64,000 bases of DNA from positions 14,630,001-14,694,000 of the forward strand of contig CM060732.1 of assembly GCA_030704615.1 (NCBI GenBank), given 5' to 3'. The position numbers were made by a program, and so were the translations under genes. Below are positions 1 through 12,369 of this stretch, piece by piece. The DNA is from Takakia lepidozioides (taxonomy: Eukaryota > Streptophyta > Takakiopsida > Takakiales > Takakiaceae). The notes beneath the pieces are model-generated. The model had not been told where the DNA came from. It was given only the letters and a program-made list of their open reading frames with translations, and made no database searches. Position 1 is the stretch's first letter, and each line of letters opens with the position of its first letter.

Positions 1-2828
1 AGTAGACATATACGTCACAAGATGTCATCATAAAGCACGTTAGTGCTGGCAACTGTCGAAGTCTGCTAGCTTTTGTCTATTAAATGTGCAGATGGCAATT
101 TGCTATTTCATTGGATACCAATGAATGTAGGCTGTCTTCACTGTGAGTGCATTTTGGCTTCTAAAAGTTGGAGGCATGGTATGCAGGGCACTGAGAGTGA
201 GAGACAGGAAGTCTGTAGGTGGAGGTTTTTCTTACACATTCCGTGTCAATTCTCTACGGTATCGTCGATGGATGCATACTGACGATGCCCTAGCCTGGCA
301 GCTGCCCTTGTTGCTCTTATTGTGGCTCGCGATGGTGTACTTCTGGGTGGCAGCTTTCTCTACCGTGCCTACACCCTTCGCTGGCAGGTCTGGATCTCTA
401 TGTCTATCCTGATAGGTTCAAGCATGTATTTTACTAGCTTTGTTAGACAGCACATCTGTGTGCAAAGTATTGACTACTGGTATTTGATGGGATAATGCAG
501 TGGTCAGGGTGGGGAGAGTTTTTTAAGATTGGCGCTGGTGGTGCTGAGAAGGTTGAACCACTCTTGATCAGCAAGGTCTCTCAAATCTCTGTCTCTGTGT
601 GTCCCATGGATGATGGCTCCCGTGGACCTAATAAATTTGTCCTTGGTCTTGTTCTTTGATTACCATGCTTCTTCTGTGTTGTTCTACTTGTATCCCTTGG
701 GCCTTTTGGCCTCCTGCCACATCACAGATTTCTCTCCTTTCTTTGTTTTTACATCATAGATTGTGGCTAGCACTGTTACATCTGTGATCAAATTTGGGAC
801 TTCAACAGAACTGCTGGAATCAACATAATGTTTCCTTGATGTTTATACCAAGTCTGTACCTCAAGCAGTATATTCCCTGTAACTGGTTTGTTGTCCTTTA
901 TCACATGTACTGGTAGGCTCCGAAATGGTTAGTGTCTGGTGATGACTATACCGTCATAGTGCATCATAACCAGCGTTCACAGGAAAAGTCAATAAAAATA
1001 AAAATTATGTTCTCTGTGTGTGTCTGTCTCTGTTGCCTGTCACTGTATATCAGGAGGCAAGGAATTTCTGTGTGTTTCTCATCCCTTCGTTAAAACAGAG
1101 TAAACTGAAGGCCTAATGACTGGCCCTGAATTAATCAGAGATTCAGGTTACGTTGTGGTATTCTAATGGAGTGGACCCTTACTGAAACCTCACTAGCTTG
1201 CCAGTGAATAAAAGCAGTTTTTCTATGTGGTCTTGACTATGTACTGATGCTTGAGTTGGGGTGCAGATTAACATGGTGCTGCAGCTAGCTCTGATTGGCA
1301 CTGCACTGATCCACCCCGCCTTGGGCCTTCCAGATTCATATTCTTTGGTCCCTCTTTTAAGGTAGGTCTTCTCCACATGTTGCCTGGTTGAGAGGACAGA
1401 ACCATGAGGACTAAGGATTTCAATGTACAATTGCTCTGTGAGTCACTATCGTAAGGATTAAAAGGCCCATTTTAGACTAGTTTATCCACACTACTGGTTA
1501 TGCAGGAGTGTGGGATCTCACTCACACTCTCCCCCCCTGTCAGAGGTTCAGTATTTTAGGAGGGTTTTGGTTTCAGAAATCGTGTTTGGAACTTTGATCC
1601 CATAGACTGTTGGGGCTTCCAGCAGATGTAAATTCCTTCCCATGATTCCAGAACCACTATACAGGGAGAGAAATTGTCTTTTCATTGAACTTGACAATGA
1701 TTCAATCTCCGTTTAAGATTTTTTTTTACACTTTCGGTCATGGTGTCGGGGTCGTAATCTCTTGTACCTCTGCAATTTTTGCGATGTGTGGCACAGCTGG
1801 TCAGTGGTTGCGACAACAACAATGTCATGGATAGGTTATGCATGGATTTATTTGCGGAGACCAAATCCTGCCGCACTTGTGGGTGGAGTGACACATCTCC
1901 CGCTTCGCAAATCTTCTCATGCCAGTGGTCGGCGAGAACCTTAAGCCATGCCCCACATGTGGGTGTGACACATCTATCTCTTGCCACCAAGCGGCGATAA
2001 TCTTAAGCTCACGGTGCAAACCAGTGAGGGTTGATTCGTCATTCTAGACTTTGGACATTATATGGTCTTCCTACAGTTGATTTCAGCTGTCACAGCCTGG
2101 GCAGGTAATCATCATAGCCCACAATATTAGTTTTTTATATTGTTCTCCTAGGTGCACTGAAAAGTTTTGCTAGTTGCTTCTATAATGTGTTGGTGGCCTA
2201 TGAAGAATATGAGGTTGTAATTATGGGGTGCAGTTAGCTCCTCATGTTAAACAATTAGTGGGGACCAAAAACCCCTCGAAAATTGGGAAATGTCACTATT
2301 CCCCATTTTCAGCCCGGCCTTGCCTCAGCACTCTTTCTTGCTCCCCTCCCTCACAGCCAGCCTCACAGTAATAATCGCATGAAAGACATACTTGGCCTGA
2401 TCTGCCCCTAGGTGAGCACCAAATGCCCAAGCATGTGGTGAATGCTCGAGCTCTGTCATGCAGGAAGTGGTGATGCCTCAAAAGTTCAAGTTACACCAAA
2501 GTGGGTCTGAATGGGCGGTGGGAACAAGTTTGACAAGTGAAAGAATTTCAATGAATGATATTTGAGAGCAATGGCTGATCCTTGCAAGGTTGTTCCAATT
2601 GCAAGTATCTGATTCCAATAGCCAACTTTGAAATTGGCTGTTGTGAAAGTAAAACTGCCTGTTTCAAGAGGGTGTTCCGTGTTAACTACAATGGTTTTAG
2701 TTCGAACACACAATAAAGGGCCACACATTTGGCAGATACACTGTTGAAATGCAAAAAATTCCAGACATGCAGGGCTATGAGAATGGTACAGCGCCAGAAA
2801 TCTTAAAAGAAGTTTCAAATTGATTTGA
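1..2828. other. No recognised gene; 3' flank of EME1
   Basis: All reading frames here are short and none resembles a known family. The segment lies downstream of the EME1 stop codon, so part of it is probably EME1 3' UTR. A loose duplication near 1865-2000 (two copies of a 'GTGGGTG..TGACACATCT' block) is the only local structure I noticed. Confidence 0.6.
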
Positions 2829-5800
2829 TCAATTATGAAACCCATCGGCTCCCTGTTCGACATCATCAGTTTTTAGATTCCCATTTTGTGCCATAAAAAT
2901 CCGGTAGACTCTCCGAGAGCAGGCTGGCCCCACTCGCCGGGACCCCTCTGAACTAAATAACCCTTCTCTCAAAAGATCTTCTAGAAGTAGCTCCTTCTGA
3001 TGAACCTGCTTCATAAACCGTGGTCAATTTCCAAATGATGATGTACTGGTGTCATCCAGACTAAGAAGGGCCTAGTATCTAGCTGTCCTCAGTGGACCAC
3101 ATACCCTAAACATGTACCCCTGTCAGTTGAACCCAGAACACTGACTGTTGCCCAACTACTGGTCTACCTGTTGGAAGTTATGATTTCAGTAAACTTGGTA
3201 TTGATGGATATTAAGATTGACTTAGTCGCGAGTAGAGATCCTTTCAACCCCGAGAATTTATGCAATTGAAATTATTAGGGTTTAATTTAGAAAACATGTT
3301 TTTTGTACTAATGGTAATGGAGTCAAATTCTTGTTCACAGCTCATTCAGTGCCCAAACATGAATCTGATGAGCTGCAACCCCGTCTGTACCAGAGGATTC
3401 ACTTCCATGTCCATACCACCAGTGACTACTATCCACGAATTTACAAAGAGAGAAACTCACAGTCTTTGTTGGGTCAAGATAAGAATTGAAGAGGGTGCGC
3501 ATGCTTGGGTACTTCTTAGCAATTGCCATTGCACACGCTCCTGGAACTTTTGGAAGTGCAACCAGAGCCTTCAGCCTGTATTGGAGTAGAGGTGGGTTGA
3601 AAATTATACAAAGTGAGACTCTCCATCTTCATGCGTTGTCTGTGCAAGGGGTAACTGGCAGTGGGAGCACTAGAAGTGTCTTGGCCACAGTTAACTACAT
3701 GCAAATGAGCTCAACCAATTGTAGTATCAGAGCAGTACTCTTCTATACCAGCTAGGGCAAAGCTCAATTCTCCGAGTGGCAAGCCATTCAAGATGAGAAA
3801 GTATGATGCCCTATAGAGATTGTCATCCAACTGGTTAATCTCATGCGAAAGATGGTCACAAGGAATCCATATAATGGCAAATCATATTGCTTGTGAAAAA
3901 TAAGGGTGGAAAAGGCAATGAAGTCAACTCACCAAACACTCTTCTTGATTTCTTCCTTAAAGGGATCACTCTTCTGGACATGGTCCCCATTCTTGCTAAC
4001 TGACAGAGGTGTCAGCTTCGACCTGCAATGAAACCACGTGTCAGCAAACCACAATCTGTGACCAAGAACCTTGATCTACAATTAGAGGGGTGAAGATGTA
4101 AAACAACATATCTACCGAAAACAGACCCCCACGGTTACATTAGATTTTGGTTAACATGGTTTGATGGGAACATATGACAACCCATTTAATGCCAACTGAG
4201 AGCTTTCTTAAAGAAATTGTAAAAAAATGCAAGAATTGGTTTACTTTTTGACTGGTGCCAAGCAGCCCATGAGGAATATCCCACTCTGCTCTGGCCCCTG
4301 CTCTGCCCCTCCCTACTCCGAAGTACATGTCTAGATTGTCTACCCAAGAAAATGCACCACAACCAGGTCCTCATGGCAAGAATACCATAAAAAGCCATAA
4401 ATAGGACATCCCAAATAGGTACATTTCAGTCTATTATGATACATTGTACATTTTATGAGAGAAATTAGGAAGTACTTAAACGGGCATTCAGCCAGACTGC
4501 GCATAAGTCCAGTCACATGGTCTGCCACTTCAGCTTCATCCAGGCACAACCGCGATCGCACGCCTGTAAAGTGCGTCACAAGTCGAGCCAAAGCCTGCAA
4601 TTGCATAAGCTTGCAAAATCATCCGATTGCAATGCTTGATTACATCTCCCACAACAAACAGAGACTTTATTTTGCTCCCTGAGCTGCATATAAGGCATTA
4701 ACCAAGGACAATGTACACCAAATGGAAAGGAAATCATCACCTGCTCAATAGGTGGACGGCTCCAGCCAGATTCACCATGTTTATATTGTGTTTGATCCCT
4801 GCCCCCCAAAAACATAATACATTCAGGCAACATTTGTACCAGGCAGTTCCATAGCCTCCGTAGTAGAGGAAGAATGTACGCATAGTTGGTGCCCAAGCAT
4901 TCCTAGCTACATTCCTAGCTTGTACTAGGAGAATGAGGAGAAGCGGATACATGGGTTGGCATTCATACATTCATGCCAGACGATGATATTTGGTCCAGCA
5001 CTGCTACTTTAGCTCTAGCTTGAACAGATGTAACACATCACTGAGGGGTTTCCCCCTGTCTGGAATTTGAGAATACACTTGAAAAAGAAAGACATCAATT
5101 CTGCAGGAGGCCCACAAATGGACTCAGGTACAACACAAATAGAATGTCGAAGAACCACAGCAACCAGAGAACAACTCAGAGCTCAGGCGTTGCATTATGC
5201 AGAAAACAGAGAGGGAGAGTGCTCACTTCTTCTGCAAAAACCACATAAGCTTGTTGATCAAATAGCAAACTGTGAAGCCTGGGTACCGCTTCTGCACTGT
5301 GTGGATGTGGGCATGCAGCATGTTCTCAGCCACCATGTTTGCAAATTCCTCAGCTTCCAGAATAAACAGAACATATGGGACATCGACTTCCTCCAGCACC
5401 AGCTGACCAAGATGGGCTTCAAGATTCTTCAGAAAGAAGAAAAAATAGCTTTCATAAACATATATCAATGCAAGAGCACTTCCATAGTACTTCTGTCATT
5501 TACTAACCTCACTACCAACAATGGCTCAGAGCACTTCCTCATAAGGTATCACCATTTAAAAGACAACTTTTCCCGATCTCATCCTGCAATTCATGAAGGA
5601 GGGATGGATATGGACAGAGAGATGTATGACTACCTGTGAGCCAAGGGCTTCGCTCTGACTGTCAAGGTCCTCAGAGTCCAAGAATTGGGACTCCAAATCT
5701 TCAAGGCAATCTGGAGTGGGACGCTTCATGCGCCAGATGATGGACTTCTCCAGTGGATTCGAAACCAGCTGGAATTGTAAGTGCTTCTCCGCAAACCGAC

Positions 5801-8089
5801 TCAAAAGATGGCCTGCACAGTGCACAGCAATATTGCACTGCTGAGCTGCCTGTGTAGGTTGAAGATTTAAACTTAACCTTTACTTCAGATATTTTTTAGT
5901 TCCAAACAAGTGAGCAATCACCCTGATCACTGCATGACTAATAGCGCATACTGAGTCATTTTGCACTACTTCCAATCTACAGTCCAATCTACGGTCCAAT
6001 CACAGCAAAACACCTGCAGAAACTGCTCAGGTTGACGAGGCTAGAGATATCTCATCTCTAGTTCCCATCTTGCAAAGAACAGCAATTTGCAGAGTAATGT
6101 GGAGTAGAAATATATCACAAACAAAAAGAAAGAAAGAAAGAAAGAGTAAAGAACAAGGAAGCTTGATAAGGTCCAAGGAAAGCCCAAAGAAGGTATGGGC
6201 AATAAGACAACAATAACACCAGAAAGGCTTACCTCCAATGAAGCCTTTTTCCACAACTCTGGTGTCGATGAGCGCCCTTGTGTTCTGTAGAGCAAATTTG
6301 CCTTTCTCCCATCTGTTCTTTTCATGCTCCACCTTCCTTCTTTCCCTTGCCTCAGCCTTTGCAGATTCCTTCCACAGCTTTTCTTCCTGTCCACATGTGT
6401 TCCAAAAATGCATTATGTAGCACTGTGCATTAAGTGGGATTTCTCCTTGTATATGGAGTCGCATGGGACTCAAACCCACAACAGCCATGTCATGCAAACG
6501 AGAAGAATCACCACCACCGACAAACAAGACAAGAAAATGGCATTCCGTTCATGATACATATAAGTATGGTTCGCTCTCCCCTCCTTTCATAGCTCTGGGC
6601 AAATTTTTTCCCTATGCTCCAGTGTTGATGAGGCCGTGGTACAGTACCTCTCGCTTTCTGCGATTCCCCTCCTGCAGCTGCTTCTTGGATTCCTCCTTCT
6701 GTCGTTTCTTCTCTTCTCTCTCCTCCGCTTTTCTCAATCGCTCTGCCTCTTTTGCACGAAGCTTTTCACGAAGCGTTTCGGCCCGCTCCAGTGCCTTATC
6801 CTCTTCACTCACCTTTTGACCTCTTGGAACCTTTCTCCTCTTGTTTACCTCCTCACAGCAATCCTCCTCATCATTTCCATAGACATCGTCAAAAGGTGAT
6901 TCACAGGCAGGGATGCAACCCAACAAAGCTTTCGGTCTCTTTTTTGCATTACCATCTCCAGTAACCTGTGATCCACAGCTGAGATTCTGAAACCTTCCCT
7001 CCGAAGTCTGCTCACTCCCAACCCCGCCGCTATCGATATCGAATGGTGACACACTGGGTGGGACGCTACTCAATAGATTCTTTGTAGAAGATGGCAAACA
7101 ATCCACCATATTGGGTGGCGGCCTGCCGCTTCCTAAAGGATCCAGAGTGCAGTTTTTATTCTCAGGATCAACCCGAGAAATCTCGGCACAAGCCTTATTC
7201 ACCTGCTCAACTCTTTGACTGGGGAAAGGACCATAGGGTGCCTGGAAGCTCAGTTCACTTATGATGACGCATTCGTTTACTGCATTCTTCTTTTTGGAGC
7301 CTATTAATTCGCATGCTTCACCAGACGGACCTGTGATATTGGCAGTTATATTATCTCTTTTAGTCTGAATCTGAGCAGTTTCCTCCAAATCATCCATCCA
7401 ATCTAGACGTAAATCCTTTGCTCCCCAGGTCTTCGCGCAGGGCTTCGCAGCACCGTCGGACTCTGTGTCGGAGTCCAGACATACAACATTGCCTGTTACT
7501 GCATTCCAGCCAAGAGCACACACACATCAGGAGCTATCCGGAAATCAATGCCAACGAATTTGCTTTGCTAATCCCCGCGTCGACAAAGGTAATGTACGCA
7601 CTGTAGGTGCTGCAGCTCATGTGTACCCGACAGAAGCCCTAAAACCCGCAACATCCAAAAGTCACAAACAAGGAAAAGGGCAGACATCGCACCAGAAGGC
7701 TTTTTAGGAGGCCGGGAACTGCTCGCCTTCGTGCCTCGAGACACAGCTTGCAAAGGCTCAGAGTCCGACAATGAAACAACCACCGCTTGGTTGCGATCCT
7801 GGTCAAGTCGGTTTGATGCTCGCATCTTGGGGCCCGAGCCTGCTTGAGCAGCTACAGAGTTGCGAGGAATCCTTGAATCCAAAAACCCACCCTTTTCTTC
7901 TACATACTTGGCGTCGACCATCTTGGGAGGACTCAAATGAAAGCTACAGCGCTTGACCTGTTTGAATGGCAGTTTTTGTTGAACCCGTTGAGCTAAATCG
8001 CCCTTCCAATCCACAAGCAAATGGCTATCTGCGTCTTCTGGGTCTGAGTCTGACATCCCTCGGGGCATGGTGCTCAAAGAAAAATCCAC
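2829..8089 (-). CDS. EME1: Crossover junction endonuclease EME1 (MMS4-like), ten exons
   Basis: EME1 is the non-catalytic partner of MUS81 in the structure-specific nuclease that cuts recombination intermediates in the nucleus. Exons by GT-AG junctions (minus strand): 7693-8089, 6648-7498, 6233-6386, 5634-5812, 5227-5402, 4741-4798, 4476-4594, 3933-4022, 3461-3575, 2829-3005. All phases agree and give 771 residues. The N-terminal third is acidic and low-complexity ('LDSDTESD'), followed by a long charged coiled coil (EEDKALERAETLREK). Then comes the ERCC4/XPF-type fold: 'RALIDTRVVEKG..GGHLLSRFAEK', 'SNPLEKSIIW', 'VPYVLFILEAEEF', 'YPGFTVCYLINKLM'. The C-terminal part is helix-hairpin-helix-like and ends '..SRRVYRIFMAQNGNLKTDD'. 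The first junction (weak GTGCGA donor) is the least certain. ATGs at 8089, 8068 and 8056 are alternative starts. The gene looks intact. Confidence 0.93.
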
Positions 8090-9872
8090 GAATCCCCACC
8101 GGCCCCCAACAAATTGTGTGAAGGATTGCCTTGAGTGCCTCGGGAGGACACAGACCTTCTCAGCTGTTCCTTCTTCTCTCGTCTCGCTTCCCGCCTCCTG
8201 CGACCGGCTGCGCCGGTTGTCGTTCCGTTCAGTTCAAACTGTGGAATGCCTTTGGACGTCCGCGGACACCGTGCACTCCGTAGGTACGTAGGAACCACTG
8301 TGGGTAGTGCCTTTCTAAGGAACACACGTGTCATGCGTGAACTAAGTCCAGACCTAGTTCACTTGGTGTCCGGATCCGGGATTTTGAAATTGGGATTTTC
8401 CATGTAGGTAAACTGGCCTATGACCGTTATAGTGCCTATGACCGGCCACCTCATAACTGCTTGGGTCAGGCCCCATTGCTGGGCCCAAGACCTATTTGAA
8501 GAGGGAGGTTGGCTAGTGTGCGAGCTCGCTCACCTTAGCAGACAGGCATATTGTGCATATTCCCTAAGTACTTAAGAATATGCAACAGATAAACGAAAAT
8601 GCGCTCAAGCAACAAAATTACGAAACATGTTCAATTTTTATTTTTTTACTTTTATTTTTATTTTTCAGAAAGAGGGACGGAGGCCTCAAATTTTTTATAG
8701 ATAATGGACCCAACTATTCAAGAATTACAACGCATAAGAGTGTCACATAGGGATGGAAAAAATAACCATCTATGAGGCCATGAAAGCTTAATGCGGGGAG
8801 ACCACAGACAAAAGAAAGGACTGAAGGAATAATGCGAGGGGGACTGATGAAGGATCCGAAAAGAATTAGGATGAGACATAGCTGAAATATCCGAGACGAT
8901 GGTGGAGTAGTGACAAAGAGTGAAACCAAGTACTGGGAAAAAAAGGGGGGGGAATGAATCTTGCAAGAAGTAAGGCAGACAGCTGAATCTAATCCTAGAA
9001 CTTAAGCTGCATTTTCAATTTGTTATCTCTTGCCCGCCTGTGCCTCCAATTGAAAGTCGCCCTCCTCGCCTTCACCAAAGGATTTCCCATTGCGTGGGAA
9101 TGGCTTCATTCCAATTTGGAAATACGGGAGCCGAGCAAGCCGCCCTTGCCCCAGGAGAGATTGAAATCCTGGTAGAGCTGCCTCCTGCATTGATCCGAAG
9201 CTCTGGGAAGAGCTGCACATAGAGAAAGCGGGCAGTTGTAGGATTGGGTGGATCAAAAGCGGCACATGTTGAGTCCATTGGAAGTCCATGGATTTATTTT
9301 TATTTTTTTGAGTCTATTGTTTTTAGTTTATTTTATAAAAAAAATAGATAGTAGTATACATAACATTTTTAGTAAAGAGTCCATCCTCAAATATTGAAAA
9401 CATTATTTACTAGATATTTAAATCTTTAATTTGAAAAAACATTTAAACGTCAAAATCTAGAGTTTACAACCATTTGTCCATATACCACATGACACCTCTA
9501 GATTATAGGTTTGTATGTCTTTTTAGTAAAAGATGACACCTCAAAAACCCAAAACATAAGATGTTATGGACTAGAGCAAATCAACCTGTTTTTAGGTGCA
9601 AAATAGTCCATAGCTCTTAAGCCCTGAGATAACTCGTCCATATAAAAGTGGATTTGGGTTGGATTTAAAAATAGCACCCCTAGTGTGTTTTCCTTTGTGC
9701 CATTGTATGAGTGTACATCATGTTTTTTCAGTCCATAAGATTTTATGTGTAACATTTGCACTCCACAGTAATCAACTTCAAAAGTCCATGGCTCTCTAGT
9801 ACATGATTGTTTTTGCAATCTGGCAATTGATACACATACCTATTGTAGTTAGAAACCCTACACCATATAAAT
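8090..9872. other. Intergenic: EME1 upstream region and LINE 3' flank
   Basis: No coding region could be supported. 8090-8340 is GC-rich and probably holds the EME1 5' UTR and promoter, but I see no defined element. 8630-8680 and 9290-9560 are A/T-rich. The right part probably contains the 3' UTR of the minus-strand LINE that ends its ORF at 9873; its tail and target duplication were not found. Confidence 0.5.
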
Positions 9873-11582
9873 TTAGATGAAATATTGAGTTGTTGGACAA
9901 ATATGGGTAAAACCATAGAGGGAGGTCACTGTAGAAACTGCCATGTTACGCAAAAACTGAGACACCCAATCCTGAAAATACCCAAGCCATGCTTTACACC
10001 CCTCAGTCATATGATCCCTATAAATGCAGTATAGAATGCATCTGATGCTGGGGGTTTTCCCCTCGTGAAGCCAGGAACATCTTGCTTTCCAAACATTCCA
10101 CAAGGAGTGAGCTCTTAAACATGACATTTGATCATAGGCAGGCCTGGAAGATATAATTCAGCAAAGGCAGCGTAGAACTAGGGAAGATTGGCAGAGCTCT
10201 CCAATTGGAGTAGAAATTGAAGACATGGTGCCAAACCCTAGGACATAGATAGAGGCAGTGCTCTAAAGATTCATGCATGCAGTGGCCAATACATAGAGAG
10301 CAGGGAGTAGCATTGTGGCATGGGATCGAAGCAATTGGTAGGACTCTGTGAGCAACTCTACAGAGGAAGGCCAAGACTTTTGAGCATCTGTCCTCCTGCC
10401 AAATATCCTCCCAAACATTCCCCAAGGCTTCGTTTGGAAATCCAAAATGTGCCCAATTTTTTGCCATTTTACAGAGAAGGATTGGGGAGGCGATAAGAGC
10501 GAATAACGAAGCTTCACGGAGTATGCAAAGAAAGGGGAATGAGGCGGATCCATCCATTTCCATTCCCCAGGTTTGAATTGCAGACCAGCCAAGGGGTGCC
10601 TGAGGAACCATGCCAAGTTAGCCAGTCTTGCCCATTCCAGTTTAGTGCCTTGCGGGGGGGCTGGGTTTATGTTGCCCTTACCATCAAACACCCTTATGTG
10701 AAACAAAGTGGACTTTCTTTTACAAGCAAAACCAGAGACTCGAAGCTGGCCGAGGAGGTTGGTCTGAAACCCAATGCCCGAGACTGTTTCATCTTGGCAT
10801 TGAAGAACTAGAATAATCGGCGGGGAGAGCTAGGGCTCTGAGGCCATCCAGATTGGCATTGGGGGTAATTACGATTCAACAAAGGAATCATGAAGGCTGG
10901 AATTTGAGATTTGATGGAGGACTAGGATTGAGATCGTCGATCTTGGACCCATAACTAAAGAGATAAGAGAAGTTGGCATAAAATCCCCTTGTTTCCAAAT
11001 GGAGCCTACGTGAGTGAATCCAGCTCCTTCCCAAGCAGCCCATTTGGGCTTGAGAAACAATAGAGATTCTGAATCCAAATCATAATTTCTTTTGGCTTTC
11101 CCTTCAGTTGCAGTCATAAAGGTAGATGGTGATCTAACGGGGTGAAGTGACATGAGTTCCAAGGTCTTGAACCTAAAGACGATCCCCTCCCAGGACCCTA
11201 GACAATCCATCTTAGACTAGAGTGGGCCAGGATGAGGGATAGGCACCAAGTAAGCACGGCTGAACAAGTCTGCTCCAGGGGCTTGTGAAGTATTTCAACG
11301 CCCTAGGGATCCATTTAGCCAAGAGAGCCATTACTTGTGCTTCAGGATCAATTAGACCCAACCCTCCCTATTTTTTTGGGTGGTCCAGAGCTGGGACCAT
11401 GACACCAAGGCCCTTCTGTTGGGGAAGCTGGGGAGACACCCAATAAAAAGTTCATTCTGAGGGCTTTGACCTCCTTAATGAAAGCAGAGTCCAGGGCCTG
11501 TACCGCAGCAAAAAACCAGACCGAGCCCAGCAGAATCTGATTTACAACCAAAGCCCTACCAGCTATTGATAACATAGCCGAG
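9873..11582 (-). mobile_element. LINE 3' portion (C-terminal ORF2), decayed
   Basis: This is the end of a plant L1-like ORF2 protein, read right to left in several frames. Near 11575-11460 it has the post-RT block 'LSIAGRALVVNQILLGS'. Near 11400-11290 it has 'GGLGLIDPEAQVMALLAKW'. Near 10400-10190 there is a zf-RVT-like cysteine/histidine segment ('CHNATPCSLCIGHCMHESLEHCLYLCP', broken here for length), and the ORF ends at 9873. Frameshifts and stops show it is dead. The same copy resumes at 23666 on the far side of the 12-kb transposon. It reads in frame across the excised insertion as F-W-S-S-A-M-L-S-I-A-G-R. Confidence 0.85.
11575..11582. repeat. 8-bp target site duplication, left copy (TAGCCGAG)
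   Basis: TAGCCGAG occurs here and again at 23666-23673, immediately outside the inverted termini. Removing the insertion with one copy restores the LINE reading frame. Confidence 0.88.
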
Positions 11583-11620
11583 GAGGTTAGCTATTTCATG
11601 AGCATGAGCGGCATGAGCGG
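11583..11620 (+). repeat. Left terminal inverted repeat
   Basis: About 38 bp. The first 21 bp match the right end with four mismatches; the rest is a permuted run of CATGAGCGG/CATGAG units shared by both ends. Confidence 0.85.
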
Positions 11621-11779
11621 AGTAGCAAGACAATCGGTTTTCATGAGCAGAAGTACAAATTTCGAAAATAAAAAAAACATTATAAAACATTAATTTAATG
11701 GAATGTGTCAGAAAAAACAAATATATTATTCGGCACCTTGAAGGGGAAATTGTAGTTTTGAGAGTTGTGCTCATGATAT

Positions 11780-12215
11780 TTCGTCTTCCGATCATGCCAA
11801 TTCCCAGCGACATGTGCAAAAATGGCGCCGAATTTTGCGGTAATAGGGTCTGTAACCGAAAAGAATCGCGACGTATTTCGTGGTAATAGGTCTCTCTGGC
11901 GAAAAATGGTGCCGAATTCCGCGGCTATAGGTCCCCTCATGACAGGTGTGTAAGCCCAAAATTTGGAAATGTGGCGCCGAATTTCGATACATGGTGCCGG
12001 GGATTGCACAGATGTTGGGCAGTTCTGGGCCATGTAACTGGAAATTCGGCGCCATTTTTCCAGACATCGTTCCCGAGCATGTTCGGACTTAGCCAGTTTT
12101 CGGCCCAAAATAGGGAAATTCGGCGCCATTTTTCCAGACACAGGGGTACCAGTGCATGTTGGGACTTAGCCAGTTTTCGGCCCAAAATAGAGAAATTCGG
12201 CGCCATTTTTCCAAA
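11780..12215. repeat. Palindrome array A (GGCGCC-centred), near left terminus
   Basis: Repeated AAATTCGGCGCCATTTTTCC and related pieces separated by 'GGACTTAGCCAGTTTTCGGC' blocks, in both orientations. The translated frames over it (KWRRIS.., ..MAPNF..) are artefacts of the repeat. It has the same sequence family as the intronic array at 20.2-21.1 kb. Confidence 0.85.
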
Positions 12216-12369
12216 AATGGCCCCACAACTGCTTCTGTTGGATCTCAGTTTGAATGGAATATTGCCTCATTCCAGGAGTTTTGGGGTGCATTTCATTACA
12301 CTGCAAAAAAAAGTCTGATACATGAAAATGCAATTGAAAATATCCATATGGAGGATTCCCTTTGCCCAA

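Noticed and set aside
3360-3400. CTGATGAG motif resembling a hammerhead core
   Set aside because: Isolated motif within an EME1 intron; no GAAA partner or flanking stems.
5067-5639. 190-codon plus-strand ORF
   Set aside because: Antisense to EME1 exons whose phases and motifs fit the minus strand.
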